From: Vreelandella halophila
GTDB taxonomy: Bacteria > Pseudomonadota > Gammaproteobacteria > Pseudomonadales > Oleiphilaceae
DNA length: 64,000 bases
Assembly: GCF_009856365.1 (NCBI RefSeq)
Contig: NZ_WMEX01000001.1
Coordinates: forward strand, 620,001 to 684,000
Reading direction: 5' to 3'
Part shown: in pieces, positions 38,340 to 46,475 of the stretch
Position numbering within the stretch: position 1 is the stretch's first letter
Layout: the number at the start of each line of letters is the position of its first letter
Position numbers and translations under genes: made by a program
The notes under the pieces: model-generated
What the model saw: the letters and a program-made list of their open reading frames with translations, nothing else
Told to the model about the DNA's origin: nothing
Databases searched by the model: none

Positions 38340-40034
38340 GTGACAAGCTGGCTGATGGCATTGATGGCGTTCGCCGTCTTTTTCCTGGGTTACCGCTATT
38401 ATTCCCGTTTTCTTGCTGAACGGCTTTTTCAGCTGAGCCCGGACTATCGGACTCCGGCGCGTCGCTATGAAGACAGTGTGGATTTCGTCCCGACCAACAA
38501 GTTCATCCTCTGGGGCCATCACTTCACGTCCGTGGCGGGTGCCGCGCCCATCATCGGGCCCGCCATTGCGATGATCTGGGGCTGGGGGCCGGCCCTCGCG
38601 TGGGTGTTGATCGGCACGGTGTTCATGGCCGGCATCCATGACTTCGGTACGCTCTGGGCATCCGTCCGCAACCGGGGCCAGTCGGTGGGTGTGATTGCCC
38701 GCAATGTCATCAGCCCGCGTGCGCTGATGCTGTTTCTTCTGATCATCTTCTTCCTGCTGTTGATGGTGAATGCGGTCTTTGCCGTGGCCATCGGCACGCT
38801 GTTCTCCACCTTCCCGGAGAGTGTGCTGCCGTACTGGCTGCAGATTCCGATCGCCATCACCATCGGTGTCCTGGTCTATCGTCGCAACTGGCACATCCTG
38901 ATGCCGTCGCTGGCTGGGCTCATCCTGCTGCTGTTCCTGGTCTACGCCGGCACACTCGCACCGCTGGGGCTGCCCGAGCAGATGGGGGGCTATTCCAGCA
39001 CCGCCTGGTGGGTGCTGATCATGCTGGGTTACGGCGCTATTGCCTCGCGCCTGCCGGTCTGGCTGCTGCTTCAGCCCAGGGACTTCATCAACTCGCATCT
39101 GCTGTTCATCTGCCTCGCGCTGGTTTATATGGGTGTGTTCATCGGGCAGCCCGAGATTGTTGCGCCGATGTACAACACGGCCGTTCCCGATGATGCGCCA
39201 CCGCTGCTGCCGCTGCTGTTCGTGACCATCGCCTGTGGTGCGATTTCCGGGTTCCACGGTCTGGTCAGTTCCGGTACCTCCTCCAAACAGCTGGCGCACG
39301 AGACGGATGCCCGGTTCGTGGGTTACCTGGGGTCCACAGGCGAGGGGCTGCTGGCGGTTGCGGCCATCCTGGCAACGGCTGCCGGCTTTGCCACCGTTGG
39401 GGACTGGAACGAGCATTACGGTTCATGGGCCGAGGCCAGCAGCCAGGGGATTGCGGCTTTCGTGGAAGGGGCCGGTAACCATGTGAACCAGCTTGGTATT
39501 CCTGTGGAAGTGGCGACCACCTTCATGTCCATGATGGTGGTGGCATTCGCTGCGACCACCCTGGATACCAGCATGCGCCTGCAGCGGTTCATCCTGGGTG
39601 AAATCGGTCGCCAGTACCGGATGCCAGCTCTGGGCAACATCAACTTTGCGACCGTTCTGGTTTTCCTGAGCTGTGCTGCGTTGGCGTTCTTCGCTGATCC
39701 CTCGAATCCAGGGGCCGGGGGTATGGTGCTCTGGCCGCTGTTCGGCACCACCAACCAGCTCACAGCCGGACTGTCGCTGCTGGTCCTGACGCTCATCCTC
39801 TGGCACCTGAAGCGTCCCATCATCTACAGCCTGGTGCCGTTCCTGTTTGTGGGCGTGATGACCATCTGGAGCATGATCATCAATATCGGCACCTACCTGC
39901 GGGAGGGCAACATGCTGCTGGTGGTGATCGGTGGTTTGATCTTCGTGCTCAACATCTGGCTGATTCTGGAAGGGATCAACGCGGTGCGCCAGAAGCGCGA
40001 TCCCTCCGAACTGCTGGATACGGACAATGATTAG
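38340..40034 (+). CDS. cstA: Carbon starvation protein CstA-family transporter
   Basis: A multi-spanning inner-membrane protein; CstA/BtsT members import pyruvate or peptides. The 564-residue product is shorter than E. coli CstA (about 700). It keeps the CstA core YYSRFLAERLFQL, FVPTNKFILWGHHFTSVAGAAPIIGPAIA near residue 45, and a later SGTSSKQLAHETDARFVGY segment. I count about 14-15 hydrophobic helices. The start is a GTG after AGGAGGATT. It overlaps the next gene by 8 bases and so heads a three-gene operon with a cory-CC-star protein and an ArsA-like ATPase. Substrate unknown. Confidence 0.92.
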   Translation: MTSWLMALMAFAVFFLGYRYYSRFLAERLFQLSPDYRTPARRYEDSVDFVPTNKFILWGHHFTSVAGAAPIIGPAIAMIWGWGPALAWVLIGTVFMAGIHDFGTLWASVRNRGQSVGVIARNVISPRALMLFLLIIFFLLLMVNAVFAVAIGTLFSTFPESVLPYWLQIPIAITIGVLVYRRNWHILMPSLAGLILLLFLVYAGTLAPLGLPEQMGGYSSTAWWVLIMLGYGAIASRLPVWLLLQPRDFINSHLLFICLALVYMGVFIGQPEIVAPMYNTAVPDDAPPLLPLLFVTIACGAISGFHGLVSSGTSSKQLAHETDARFVGYLGSTGEGLLAVAAILATAAGFATVGDWNEHYGSWAEASSQGIAAFVEGAGNHVNQLGIPVEVATTFMSMMVVAFAATTLDTSMRLQRFILGEIGRQYRMPALGNINFATVLVFLSCAALAFFADPSNPGAGGMVLWPLFGTTNQLTAGLSLLVLTLILWHLKRPIIYSLVPFLFVGVMTIWSMIINIGTYLREGNMLLVVIGGLIFVLNIWLILEGINAVRQKRDPSELLDTDND

Positions 40035-40287
40035 GGAAGGGCTGCGGCGCCTGTTCGCGTTCTACGACGAGATGTACCAGGCGCCGTATCGCCGGATTGA
40101 ACGCCGTGCCCAGCGCCGCAGGGACGATCTGTTCCGGCTCATGGTGCTGTCCGAGTCACTGGGCGTGCCCAATCCCGCGGCCTTCTACACCCTTGAACTG
40201 GTGCCCTTCATGCTGGAGGACTTCCATGAATGGCACCAGCGCATGGGGATGGAGCATTCCCCGCTGGAGGGCTTCCGTTGCTGCTAG
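40027..40287 (+). CDS. Cory-CC-star family small protein
   Basis: An 86-residue basic protein that ends in Cys85-Cys86-stop, the feature for which the cory-CC-star family is named. It has FYDEMYQAPYRRIERRAQRRR, then a more hydrophobic LGVPNPAAFYTLELVPFMLEDFHEW. No transmembrane helix or signal is seen. Its start lies inside the end of the CstA gene and its last codons overlap the start of the ArsA-like ATPase gene, so all three are likely co-translated. The function of the family is unknown to me; the paired C-terminal cysteines suggest metal or thiol chemistry, which is inference. Confidence 0.8.
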   Translation: MIREGLRRLFAFYDEMYQAPYRRIERRAQRRRDDLFRLMVLSESLGVPNPAAFYTLELVPFMLEDFHEWHQRMGMEHSPLEGFRCC

Positions 40288-41243
40288 GGCGCCTCTTCGG
40301 CCGTAAAGCCGCACCGGTGGATACCGGCGAGGGCGCGCGGCTGGTGTTCTTCGGTGGCAAGGGGGGCGTGGGCAAGACTACCTGTGCTTCCGCTTATGCC
40401 CTTGCCAGGGGGCGTGAAGGGGAAAGGGTGCTGGTCATTTCCACGGATCCGGCCCACTCCCTGGGGGATCTATGGTTGGTCTCCCTGGGACCATCGCCCA
40501 AGCGGGTAGCCGAAGGCGTGGAAGCGCTGGAGCTGGATCCTGCTAAGGCCCTTGAGAATTACATCAGCCAGGTGCGTGAGAACCTGCGCGACCTGGCCAG
40601 CCCGGAGGTGCGCGAGGCGGCGGAACGCCAGGCCTCACTCGCTGCCGGGGCGCCGGGGGCCGAGGAGGCGGCCCTGCTGGATGAACTGGTGCGCCTGACC
40701 CTTGGGAATGAGAGCCGGTACGACCGGATCGTGTTCGATACCGCGCCCACGGGCCATACGCTTCAACTGTTGCAGTTGCCGGAGGTCATGCGCACCTGGA
40801 CGGAGGCGCTGCTGGAAAAACGACGGGAGGCGGTGGATACCAGCAGTGCGCTGCAGGGGGCGGAGGGAAGCCCCGAAGATCGGGCCGCGCGGATTCTGGC
40901 GGAGCGCCGGGATCGCTACATGGCGATGCGGGATCGCCTGAGGGATCCGAATCGGACCCGCTTCATTCCGGTCCTTAATCCGGATCGCCTGTCACGGGAG
41001 GAAACCCGTCGCATGGTGGCGACCCTGGAAGAGGTGAATGTCCGGGTGGATACGCTCATCCTCAACCGGGTCCTGCCTGAAAGCGCGGACGGCGATTTTG
41101 CCCGCCGGCGCCGCGAGTCCGAAGCGGATCACATCGCGGCGACACGTCAGGCCTTTCCCGGCATGACCCTGATCCAGCTGCCCCTGAATGCGGCTGACGT
41201 GAGCCGTGACCAGGGGCTTGAGGAACTGGCCGGGGCGCTTTAG
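40278..41243 (+). CDS. ArsA/Get3-like ATPase
   Basis: A 321-residue P-loop ATPase of the ArsA/TRC40 class. It has the deviant Walker A GGKGGVGKTT (~residues 27-36), switch I STDPAHSLGD and switch II VFDTAPTGHTLQLLQLPE, all typical of ArsA/Get3. I see neither the arsenite-binding cysteines nor a second ATPase half, and no ars genes nearby. The start is placed at a TTG (40278) because GGAGGG lies six bases before it and the protein then begins MLLGRLFGRK; an ATG at 40230 would overlap far more of the preceding gene. The stop overlaps the stop of the convergent alcohol dehydrogenase. Confidence 0.87.
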   Translation: MLLGRLFGRKAAPVDTGEGARLVFFGGKGGVGKTTCASAYALARGREGERVLVISTDPAHSLGDLWLVSLGPSPKRVAEGVEALELDPAKALENYISQVRENLRDLASPEVREAAERQASLAAGAPGAEEAALLDELVRLTLGNESRYDRIVFDTAPTGHTLQLLQLPEVMRTWTEALLEKRREAVDTSSALQGAEGSPEDRAARILAERRDRYMAMRDRLRDPNRTRFIPVLNPDRLSREETRRMVATLEEVNVRVDTLILNRVLPESADGDFARRRRESEADHIAATRQAFPGMTLIQLPLNAADVSRDQGLEELAGAL

Positions 41244-42421
41244 GCCCAGGCCTTTTCCAGCACCGCACGGGCATCCTCGAGCGAGGCTTCCTTCGGATTG
41301 AACATGATGGAGCCGTCGTCGATGGTCATCTGCGCAATCCGGTCCAGCTGGCTCTTCTCGACCTTGCCGGTTTCCTGGAGGGTGCGCGGCAGCCCACAGT
41401 GGCGATGGAGGTCGTCACGCAGCTTGCGGATGGTCGCAATGGACTCCTCGGCACGCTGGCTCTTGGGCGTCATGGCGTAGATCTCGGGGCCGGCCAGGTG
41501 CAGCAGCAGCTCGCTCAGCGGCTCACGGATCTCTTCCAGGTTGTATTCCAGCACGTAGGGCAGGAACAGGCTCATGCACAGCCCGTGGGGCAGGTGGCAG
41601 GCCGCGCCCAGTGAGTGGCCAAGGGCATGGACCAGACCAACCATGGAGTTCGAGAAGGCAATCCCCGCCATGGTGGAGGCCTGGGCCAGCTCCAGGCGGC
41701 GCTCGGCGTCGTCCGGCTTTTCCATGACCTTGAGCAGGTTGTTGCTGATCTTCCTGATGGCTGCCGCCGCGTAGGCGTCACTCAGCGGGTTCTTGGCGAG
41801 ACAGGTGAAGGCCTCCACCGAGTGGGTCATGGCATCCATACCCGTGGCCGCCGTGATCTGCGGGGGCAGGGTGAGCGTCATGCGCGGATCGAGCACCGCC
41901 GCGTCCGGAAGCATGAAGCCGGAGGCAAAGGGCAGCTTGACCTCTTTCTCGGTATCCGCGATCACGGCCACGTTGGTGACCTCGGATCCGGTGCCGGCCG
42001 TGGTCGGGATCACGAAGAATGGCTTGAGCGGGCGCTTGAGCACGCCGGAACCGGCGTACTGGGCAATGTCATCACCGCCTTCGGAGACCAGGATGTTCAC
42101 CGCCTTGGCCGTGTCGATTGGCGAGCCGCCGCCGATGGCGAGAATCCCGTCGCACTTCTGTTTGCGGTATTCCTTCGCGATCGCAGTGACCGTCTGCTTG
42201 GAGGAGTCAGCGGGCACGTCGTCATAGACTACGGTGATGTCCATGCCGCCTTCTTCGCAGGCAGCCAGGACCTTGTCCAGAAGGCCTGCGTTACGCACTC
42301 CCTTGTCGGTGACCACCATGGGCCGCTTCACAGCGCGGGAGCTGAACTCGTAGGGCAGGTGTTCGAGTGCTGCCTGGCCGGCGATGACCTTGACCGGGCA
42401 GAAGAATTCGTAATAGCTCAT
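41240..42421 (-). CDS. Iron-containing alcohol dehydrogenase
   Basis: A group III NAD(P)-dependent alcohol dehydrogenase. The 393-residue product has the nucleotide motif AIGGGSPIDTAKA (~98-110), PTTAGTGSEVT, the metal ligands in LPDAAVLDP (Asp) and GLVHALGHSLGAACHLPHG (His residues). The true substrate (ethanol, 1,3-propanediol, lactaldehyde or longer alcohols) cannot be deduced. It is the second gene of a minus-strand pair: its ATG overlaps the stop of the SCP2-like gene by 4 bases. Confidence 0.95.
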   Translation of the reverse strand: MSYYEFFCPVKVIAGQAALEHLPYEFSSRAVKRPMVVTDKGVRNAGLLDKVLAACEEGGMDITVVYDDVPADSSKQTVTAIAKEYRKQKCDGILAIGGGSPIDTAKAVNILVSEGGDDIAQYAGSGVLKRPLKPFFVIPTTAGTGSEVTNVAVIADTEKEVKLPFASGFMLPDAAVLDPRMTLTLPPQITAATGMDAMTHSVEAFTCLAKNPLSDAYAAAAIRKISNNLLKVMEKPDDAERRLELAQASTMAGIAFSNSMVGLVHALGHSLGAACHLPHGLCMSLFLPYVLEYNLEEIREPLSELLLHLAGPEIYAMTPKSQRAEESIATIRKLRDDLHRHCGLPRTLQETGKVEKSQLDRIAQMTIDDGSIMFNPKEASLEDARAVLEKAWA

Positions 42422-42966
42422 GATGACCTCACCGTGTCCACAAAATTCATTGCCACTTTCAGATAGATGCGGGCCGCGCTGAAGACTTTCTCAGGCAGGC
42501 CCAGATTATCCGGGTATTCCTTGACCGCGCGGGAGGCAACCAGCCGCGGCAGGATGAAGGTCTCGAGGCGGTTGAGTACACGCGTCATGCGCACCGCGTA
42601 GCCCAGGTCGCCATCCACCAGCATGCGGTCATTGGCGAAGGACTGGGCGGTTTTCTCCTGGAACGACAGGACCAGAAAAGCGTGATGCAGGTGCTTGAAC
42701 TGGATGCTCAGGTCGGGCCTCTGGGCCACGCTGCCGCCCAGATACTGGAGGCTGCCGTCGCGCTGCTTGCGGATGAACAAAGCCGGGCCCTTCGGCATGA
42801 CCTGCATCGAGAAGAGGAAGCCATCCGGAAGGACGGCCACTTCGCCACGGACTTCATCGTCCACCTGGCTGATCGCTTCCAGCGAGCGGCCAACAACATC
42901 CAGCATCAGCTGGACATAGGTACGCTTGGCCTGGGAGGCCAAGGGTCTCAGACGTTCTCGGATCAT
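42418..42966 (-). CDS. SCP2-like lipid-binding domain protein
   Basis: A 182-residue protein whose centre (residues ~45-145) resembles the SCP-2 sterol/lipid-transfer fold: GFLFSMQVMPKGPALFIRKQ, then RPDLSIQFKHLHHAFLVLSF and a DGDLGYAVRMTRVLNRLETFI helix, as in UbiT/COG3154-type proteins. The C-terminus is helical. AGGGA precedes the ATG at 42966; a longer in-frame extension upstream lacks conservation-like character. Overlap with the alcohol dehydrogenase start suggests a shared lipid or long-chain alcohol role, which is inference. Confidence 0.6.
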   Translation of the reverse strand: MIRERLRPLASQAKRTYVQLMLDVVGRSLEAISQVDDEVRGEVAVLPDGFLFSMQVMPKGPALFIRKQRDGSLQYLGGSVAQRPDLSIQFKHLHHAFLVLSFQEKTAQSFANDRMLVDGDLGYAVRMTRVLNRLETFILPRLVASRAVKEYPDNLGLPEKVFSAARIYLKVAMNFVDTVRSS

Positions 42967-43115
42967 GATGGTCGATTCCCTGCGTAGAAAGCGGTTTCGC
43001 GTTGAACGTGATAGGCTACGCCACCGTGCGCAGGCCCACCTGAATTGTCCGACGCCTTTTGTACCACAGCGCCGGAACCGATGACAGGGTGGCAGGTTAT
43101 CCAGAACGGGAGGAC

Positions 43116-44027
43116 ATGGCATTGGCACAAACGGCACCCGCACCCATTCCCGGATTGCAGTACTGGGAGCGCCGCACGTCCGCGGGCCATCTCGTCACAG
43201 GCTGGCACTCACAACCCAGTGGCCGACCGGTGGTGCACTTCATCCATGGCAACGGCTACAACAGCCTGGTCTATCTGCCCCTCCTGGAGCGCCTTGCCGA
43301 GGACTATGACCTGTTCCTGAGCGACGTCCAGGGCCATGGCGCCAGTGAAGAGAACGGTGAATTTCTGGGCTGGAACCGGACCTCCGAGCTGTGTGAGGAA
43401 ACCTGGCAGGCATTCGCCCATCTCTGGGAAGGGCAGCCCCATTACGCCATGGGCCACAGCTTCGGCGGCATCATGAGCCTGTTGATGATGGAGCGGGATC
43501 CGGCCCTCTTCGACCGCGCCGTCCTTCTGGACCCGATTATCTTCTCCAGGCGGATGCTGTGGGTGATGCGCATTGGTACCTGGCTTGGACTCTGGCAGAA
43601 CAATGGCTTCTCGAAGAAGACACGGCAGCGCCGAAGTGAGTGGCCGGATCGTGCCACCGCGCTGGAAAGCCTGGAAGGGCGAGGCATGTTCCGGGGCTGG
43701 ACTCCGGAAGCGCTCCGGGCCTACGTGAACCATGCGCTGATCGAGCAGGACGGCCAGGTGGTGCTGCGGTGTCCGCCAGAGGTGGAGGCGGCGATTTTTG
43801 CCGGCTATCCACGTGGACTGTGGCGGGCCATGAGGCGCTTGCGCACCCCCAGCCATGTGATCCATGGCGAGAGTACCTACGACTTCGTGCGCGACTCCGT
43901 TGCACAATGGGTCACACTCAACCGGAACGTGAGTGCCGAGACACTGCCCGGGGGGCACTGCTTTATGCAGCAGGCCCCGGGAACCGCGGCCGAAAAGGTG
44001 CGCGCAGCGCTAGCCGCCGCTCAGTGA
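43116..44027 (+). CDS. Alpha/beta hydrolase
   Basis: A 303-residue alpha/beta-fold hydrolase with FIHGNGYNS (oxyanion loop), the nucleophile elbow AMGHSFGGIMSL, an acid candidate in HGESTYD and the catalytic His in LPGGHCFMQ. I cannot choose between esterase, epoxide hydrolase or lipase activity. The ATG at 43116 follows CGGGAGG; a TTG at 43059 would add 19 residues. Its last 18 bases overlap the end of the convergent BepA-like gene. It is divergent from the SCP2-like / alcohol dehydrogenase pair. Confidence 0.85.
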   Translation: MALAQTAPAPIPGLQYWERRTSAGHLVTGWHSQPSGRPVVHFIHGNGYNSLVYLPLLERLAEDYDLFLSDVQGHGASEENGEFLGWNRTSELCEETWQAFAHLWEGQPHYAMGHSFGGIMSLLMMERDPALFDRAVLLDPIIFSRRMLWVMRIGTWLGLWQNNGFSKKTRQRRSEWPDRATALESLEGRGMFRGWTPEALRAYVNHALIEQDGQVVLRCPPEVEAAIFAGYPRGLWRAMRRLRTPSHVIHGESTYDFVRDSVAQWVTLNRNVSAETLPGGHCFMQQAPGTAAEKVRAALAAAQ

Positions 44028-45299
44028 CTCCAGCCTCTGGCGGGCAATATCGCCAATCCTGCCTTCGCCCTGGGCGGCCTTCTGGTAGTACTGGCGGGCC
44101 TCGCTGGTACGCCCCTGGCCGGAAATCGCATCGCCGAGCCCAAGGTAGGCGATGCTGGTGGGCACGACCTCCAGCGAGGCCTTGAAGTCCTTCTCCGCGG
44201 CGTCAAAGTTGTCCAGCTCCTCATGGGCCAGACCCCGTCCGATGCGGTAACTGAACATCTCCGGGTAGAGCTCCACCGCCCGGTTGTAGTCCGCCAGTGC
44301 GGACTCGGTCTGACCCTGCTGCATCCGGATGTCGGCGCGCAGTTCCCGGAACGCGGCCTCGTCTGGAACCTGCTTTATGGCCTGCTCCAGCAGAGCCAGA
44401 GCCTTCTCGGACTCCCCTTCGCCGGCGGCCTTACGGGCCCGGTCGTAGGCTTCGTAGGCATCCGCATCCTCGCGTAGTCCGGCCATCATGCGCTGATAGC
44501 GTTCTTCCCCGAAGGTGCCTTCGCGCCCCAGTTCATCAGCAATCCGGCGGTTGGCCTCGACGCGCTCCTGGGACGGTGGGTGGGAACGGAAAAGCCCGGT
44601 TACGAAGTTGCTCTGCTCGTTCTTCGACAGACGCACGAAGACCTCCTGGAGCTGGACGGCGGCTTCCGGGTTGTAGCCGGCCTCGGCCATGTACTGCATG
44701 CCGTAGCGGTCGGATTCCAGCTCGTGGCTGCGGCTGTACTGCGCCATGATCAGCTGCGAGCCAAGGGCGGCGCCGCCCATGATCAGCCCGGCGTATTCAT
44801 TGCCGTTCAGCGCCAGACCCAGGCCTATACCGGCCACCCCCAGGTTGATGAGGGTGCCGCGCTGCATGCGCTGCGCACTGTGGCGGGCTGCCGCGTGTAC
44901 GATCTCGTGCCCCATGACGGCTGCCAGCTGGGCTTCGTTCTCAAGCTCCGTGAGCAGGCCCCGGTTGATCGCGATCTTGCCTCCGGGCAGGGCCCAGGCG
45001 TTGGGTACGCCGCTGTTGATCACGGTGAACTCGTAGGGGAGGTCGGGGCGGTCGCTGACGTCCGCCAGGGACTGGCCCACCTCGGACACGTAGTTGTTGA
45101 GTTTCTCGCCCCGGTAGTAGCGCCCGCCCTGGGTCTGGATGGTGGGCTGGTACTGCTCCCTGCCGATCTGGAGCTCATCGGACTCAGAGACCAGGCGCAG
45201 CTCACGCTCACCGGTGACGGGATTGACACCACAGCCGCCCACGAGAAGGGTTGTGAGGATCAGGGCCGGAAGGGCATGAAGGTGTTTCAGGCGCCGCAT
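44010..45299 (-). CDS. bepA: BepA-like M48 metalloprotease with TPR domain, lipoprotein
   Basis: A periplasmic zinc protease and chaperone for outer-membrane proteins such as LptD. The 429-residue precursor has a lipoprotein signal with lipobox LVGGC (Cys23), the M48 core with HEIVH (131-135) and the third zinc ligand Glu in HELESDRYG, and C-terminal TPR-like helices (~290-425). E. coli BepA is not a lipoprotein, so this is closer to the lipid-anchored subgroup found in Pseudomonas-type bacteria. Confidence 0.9.
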   Translation of the reverse strand: MRRLKHLHALPALILTTLLVGGCGVNPVTGERELRLVSESDELQIGREQYQPTIQTQGGRYYRGEKLNNYVSEVGQSLADVSDRPDLPYEFTVINSGVPNAWALPGGKIAINRGLLTELENEAQLAAVMGHEIVHAAARHSAQRMQRGTLINLGVAGIGLGLALNGNEYAGLIMGGAALGSQLIMAQYSRSHELESDRYGMQYMAEAGYNPEAAVQLQEVFVRLSKNEQSNFVTGLFRSHPPSQERVEANRRIADELGREGTFGEERYQRMMAGLREDADAYEAYDRARKAAGEGESEKALALLEQAIKQVPDEAAFRELRADIRMQQGQTESALADYNRAVELYPEMFSYRIGRGLAHEELDNFDAAEKDFKASLEVVPTSIAYLGLGDAISGQGRTSEARQYYQKAAQGEGRIGDIARQRLESLSGG

Positions 45300-45378
45300 G
45301 GGTCAGGGTACCTCGTCTGTGAAAGGGAGTCAGTTTCCGTTATAGTGCGCCGGATTCCACGCAGATTGCAAAGCCGCC

Positions 45379-45855
45379 ATGAATGATGAAACCCTGCTCG
45401 CACGGGTCTCGCGCTTCATCGGGACCCTGCGTCACTGCCAGCATCTGGGTATCCGGGCTGTATCCGCCACGGAGAATGAGCTGGTCGTTGAACTGCCTTA
45501 TTCCGATGCCATTGTAGGCAACCCGGAGACCGGGGTGATCCACGGCGGGGCGATCACCACGCTCATGGATACCGCCTCCGGTACGGTGGTGATCTGCGCG
45601 CTGCCGGAGTTTGAGCTCTGCCCTACACTCGATCTGCGGGTGGACTACATGCGGGCGGCTGAGCCGGGGCATCCGGTGTACGCACGGGCACGGGCCTACC
45701 GGGTAACCAGTAATATCGTCTTTACCCGCTGTGAGACCTTCCAGGAGGATCCGGAGCAGACCATTGCCCACTGTGTGGGAACCTTCATGCGGATCGGCCC
45801 GGAAGCCACGCCCAAGGCCTACCGTGACCTGATCACGGGAGGGTATGACGAATGA
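45379..45855 (+). CDS. PaaI-type hotdog thioesterase (first of a tandem pair)
   Basis: A 158-residue hotdog-fold acyl-CoA thioesterase. The active-site segment reads GVIHGGAITTLMDTASGT, with the His-Gly-Gly and the catalytic Asp expected for PaaI/YbgC-like enzymes. The substrate is unknown. The gene overlaps the next thioesterase by 4 bases (ATGA), so the two may form a mixed oligomer, which is inference. It is divergent from the BepA-like gene. Confidence 0.9.
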   Translation: MNDETLLARVSRFIGTLRHCQHLGIRAVSATENELVVELPYSDAIVGNPETGVIHGGAITTLMDTASGTVVICALPEFELCPTLDLRVDYMRAAEPGHPVYARARAYRVTSNIVFTRCETFQEDPEQTIAHCVGTFMRIGPEATPKAYRDLITGGYDE

Positions 45856-46283
45856 GCCTGTCCGGTGAGATGCGCAGTGCCCTGGAGGCCGGGGATTACC
45901 AGGCCCTGATCCAGGCCGTGCCCTACGCCCGAACCCTGGGCATGGAATGCGAGACCTTCGGGGAGGAGGTGGTTTTCCACCTGCCCCGCAGCGATGACAA
46001 CCTCGGCAATCCCATCCTGCCTGCCATCCATGGTGGCGTGATTGGTGGCTTCCTTGAGATGTCCGCCATGATCTCGCTCATGATGTCCCAGGAGACCCCC
46101 AGGCTGCCACGGATCGTGGACTTTTCCCTCGACTATCTGCGTGCCGGGCTGGACCGGGATACCTTCTGCGAGTGCCACCTGACCCGCCAGGGCAACCGGG
46201 TGGCGAACGTGATCGTGACCGCGTGGCAGCAGTCCCGGCGCAAGCCCATTGCGACGGCACGCGCGCACTTCATCATGGATTGA
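45852..46283 (+). CDS. PaaI-type hotdog thioesterase (second of a tandem pair)
   Basis: A 143-residue hotdog protein whose active-site region is AIHGGVIGGFLEMSAM: His-Gly-Gly is kept but the position of the catalytic Asp is Glu. Otherwise it has SLDYLRAGLDRDTF and VANVIVTAWQ typical of the fold. It follows the first thioesterase with an ATGA overlap. A REP-type palindrome lies 12 bases after its stop. Whether the Glu variant is active is not known. Confidence 0.87.
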   Translation: MSLSGEMRSALEAGDYQALIQAVPYARTLGMECETFGEEVVFHLPRSDDNLGNPILPAIHGGVIGGFLEMSAMISLMMSQETPRLPRIVDFSLDYLRAGLDRDTFCECHLTRQGNRVANVIVTAWQQSRRKPIATARAHFIMD

Positions 46284-46295
46284 CCCCGAAACCTG

Positions 46296-46382
46296 AACCT
46301 GTAGGAGCTTGCTTTGCAAGCGATATCGCGAGCAAAGCTCGCTCCCACGGTAATATCGCTTGCAAGCAAGCTCCTACAGGTT
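46296..46382. repeat. REP/BIME-type palindrome
   Basis: Two 30-base arms starting AACCTGTAGGAGCTTGCTT and its complement (one extra T in the left arm) enclose a small inner hairpin GCGAG / CTCGC. The GTAGGAGC-type head and the 'GAGCTTGC' palindrome are characteristic of REP elements in Pseudomonas and relatives. It sits between the thioesterase pair and htpG and could end transcription or stabilise the mRNA 3' end. Confidence 0.85.
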
Positions 46383-46475
46383 GACGACACCCCTTGAAAT
46401 CCGGCGCACTGCCCCAAAATTGCCAGCTGACAACAGGTTCAAGCAGGCAACAACCATCAAGGAGTGCGGCGCATC

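Noticed and set aside
40230-40277. ATG start at 40230 for the ArsA-like ATPase
   Set aside because: It would overlap the small upstream gene by 58 bases and add residues without family similarity; the TTG at 40278 has the better ribosome site and gives a natural start.
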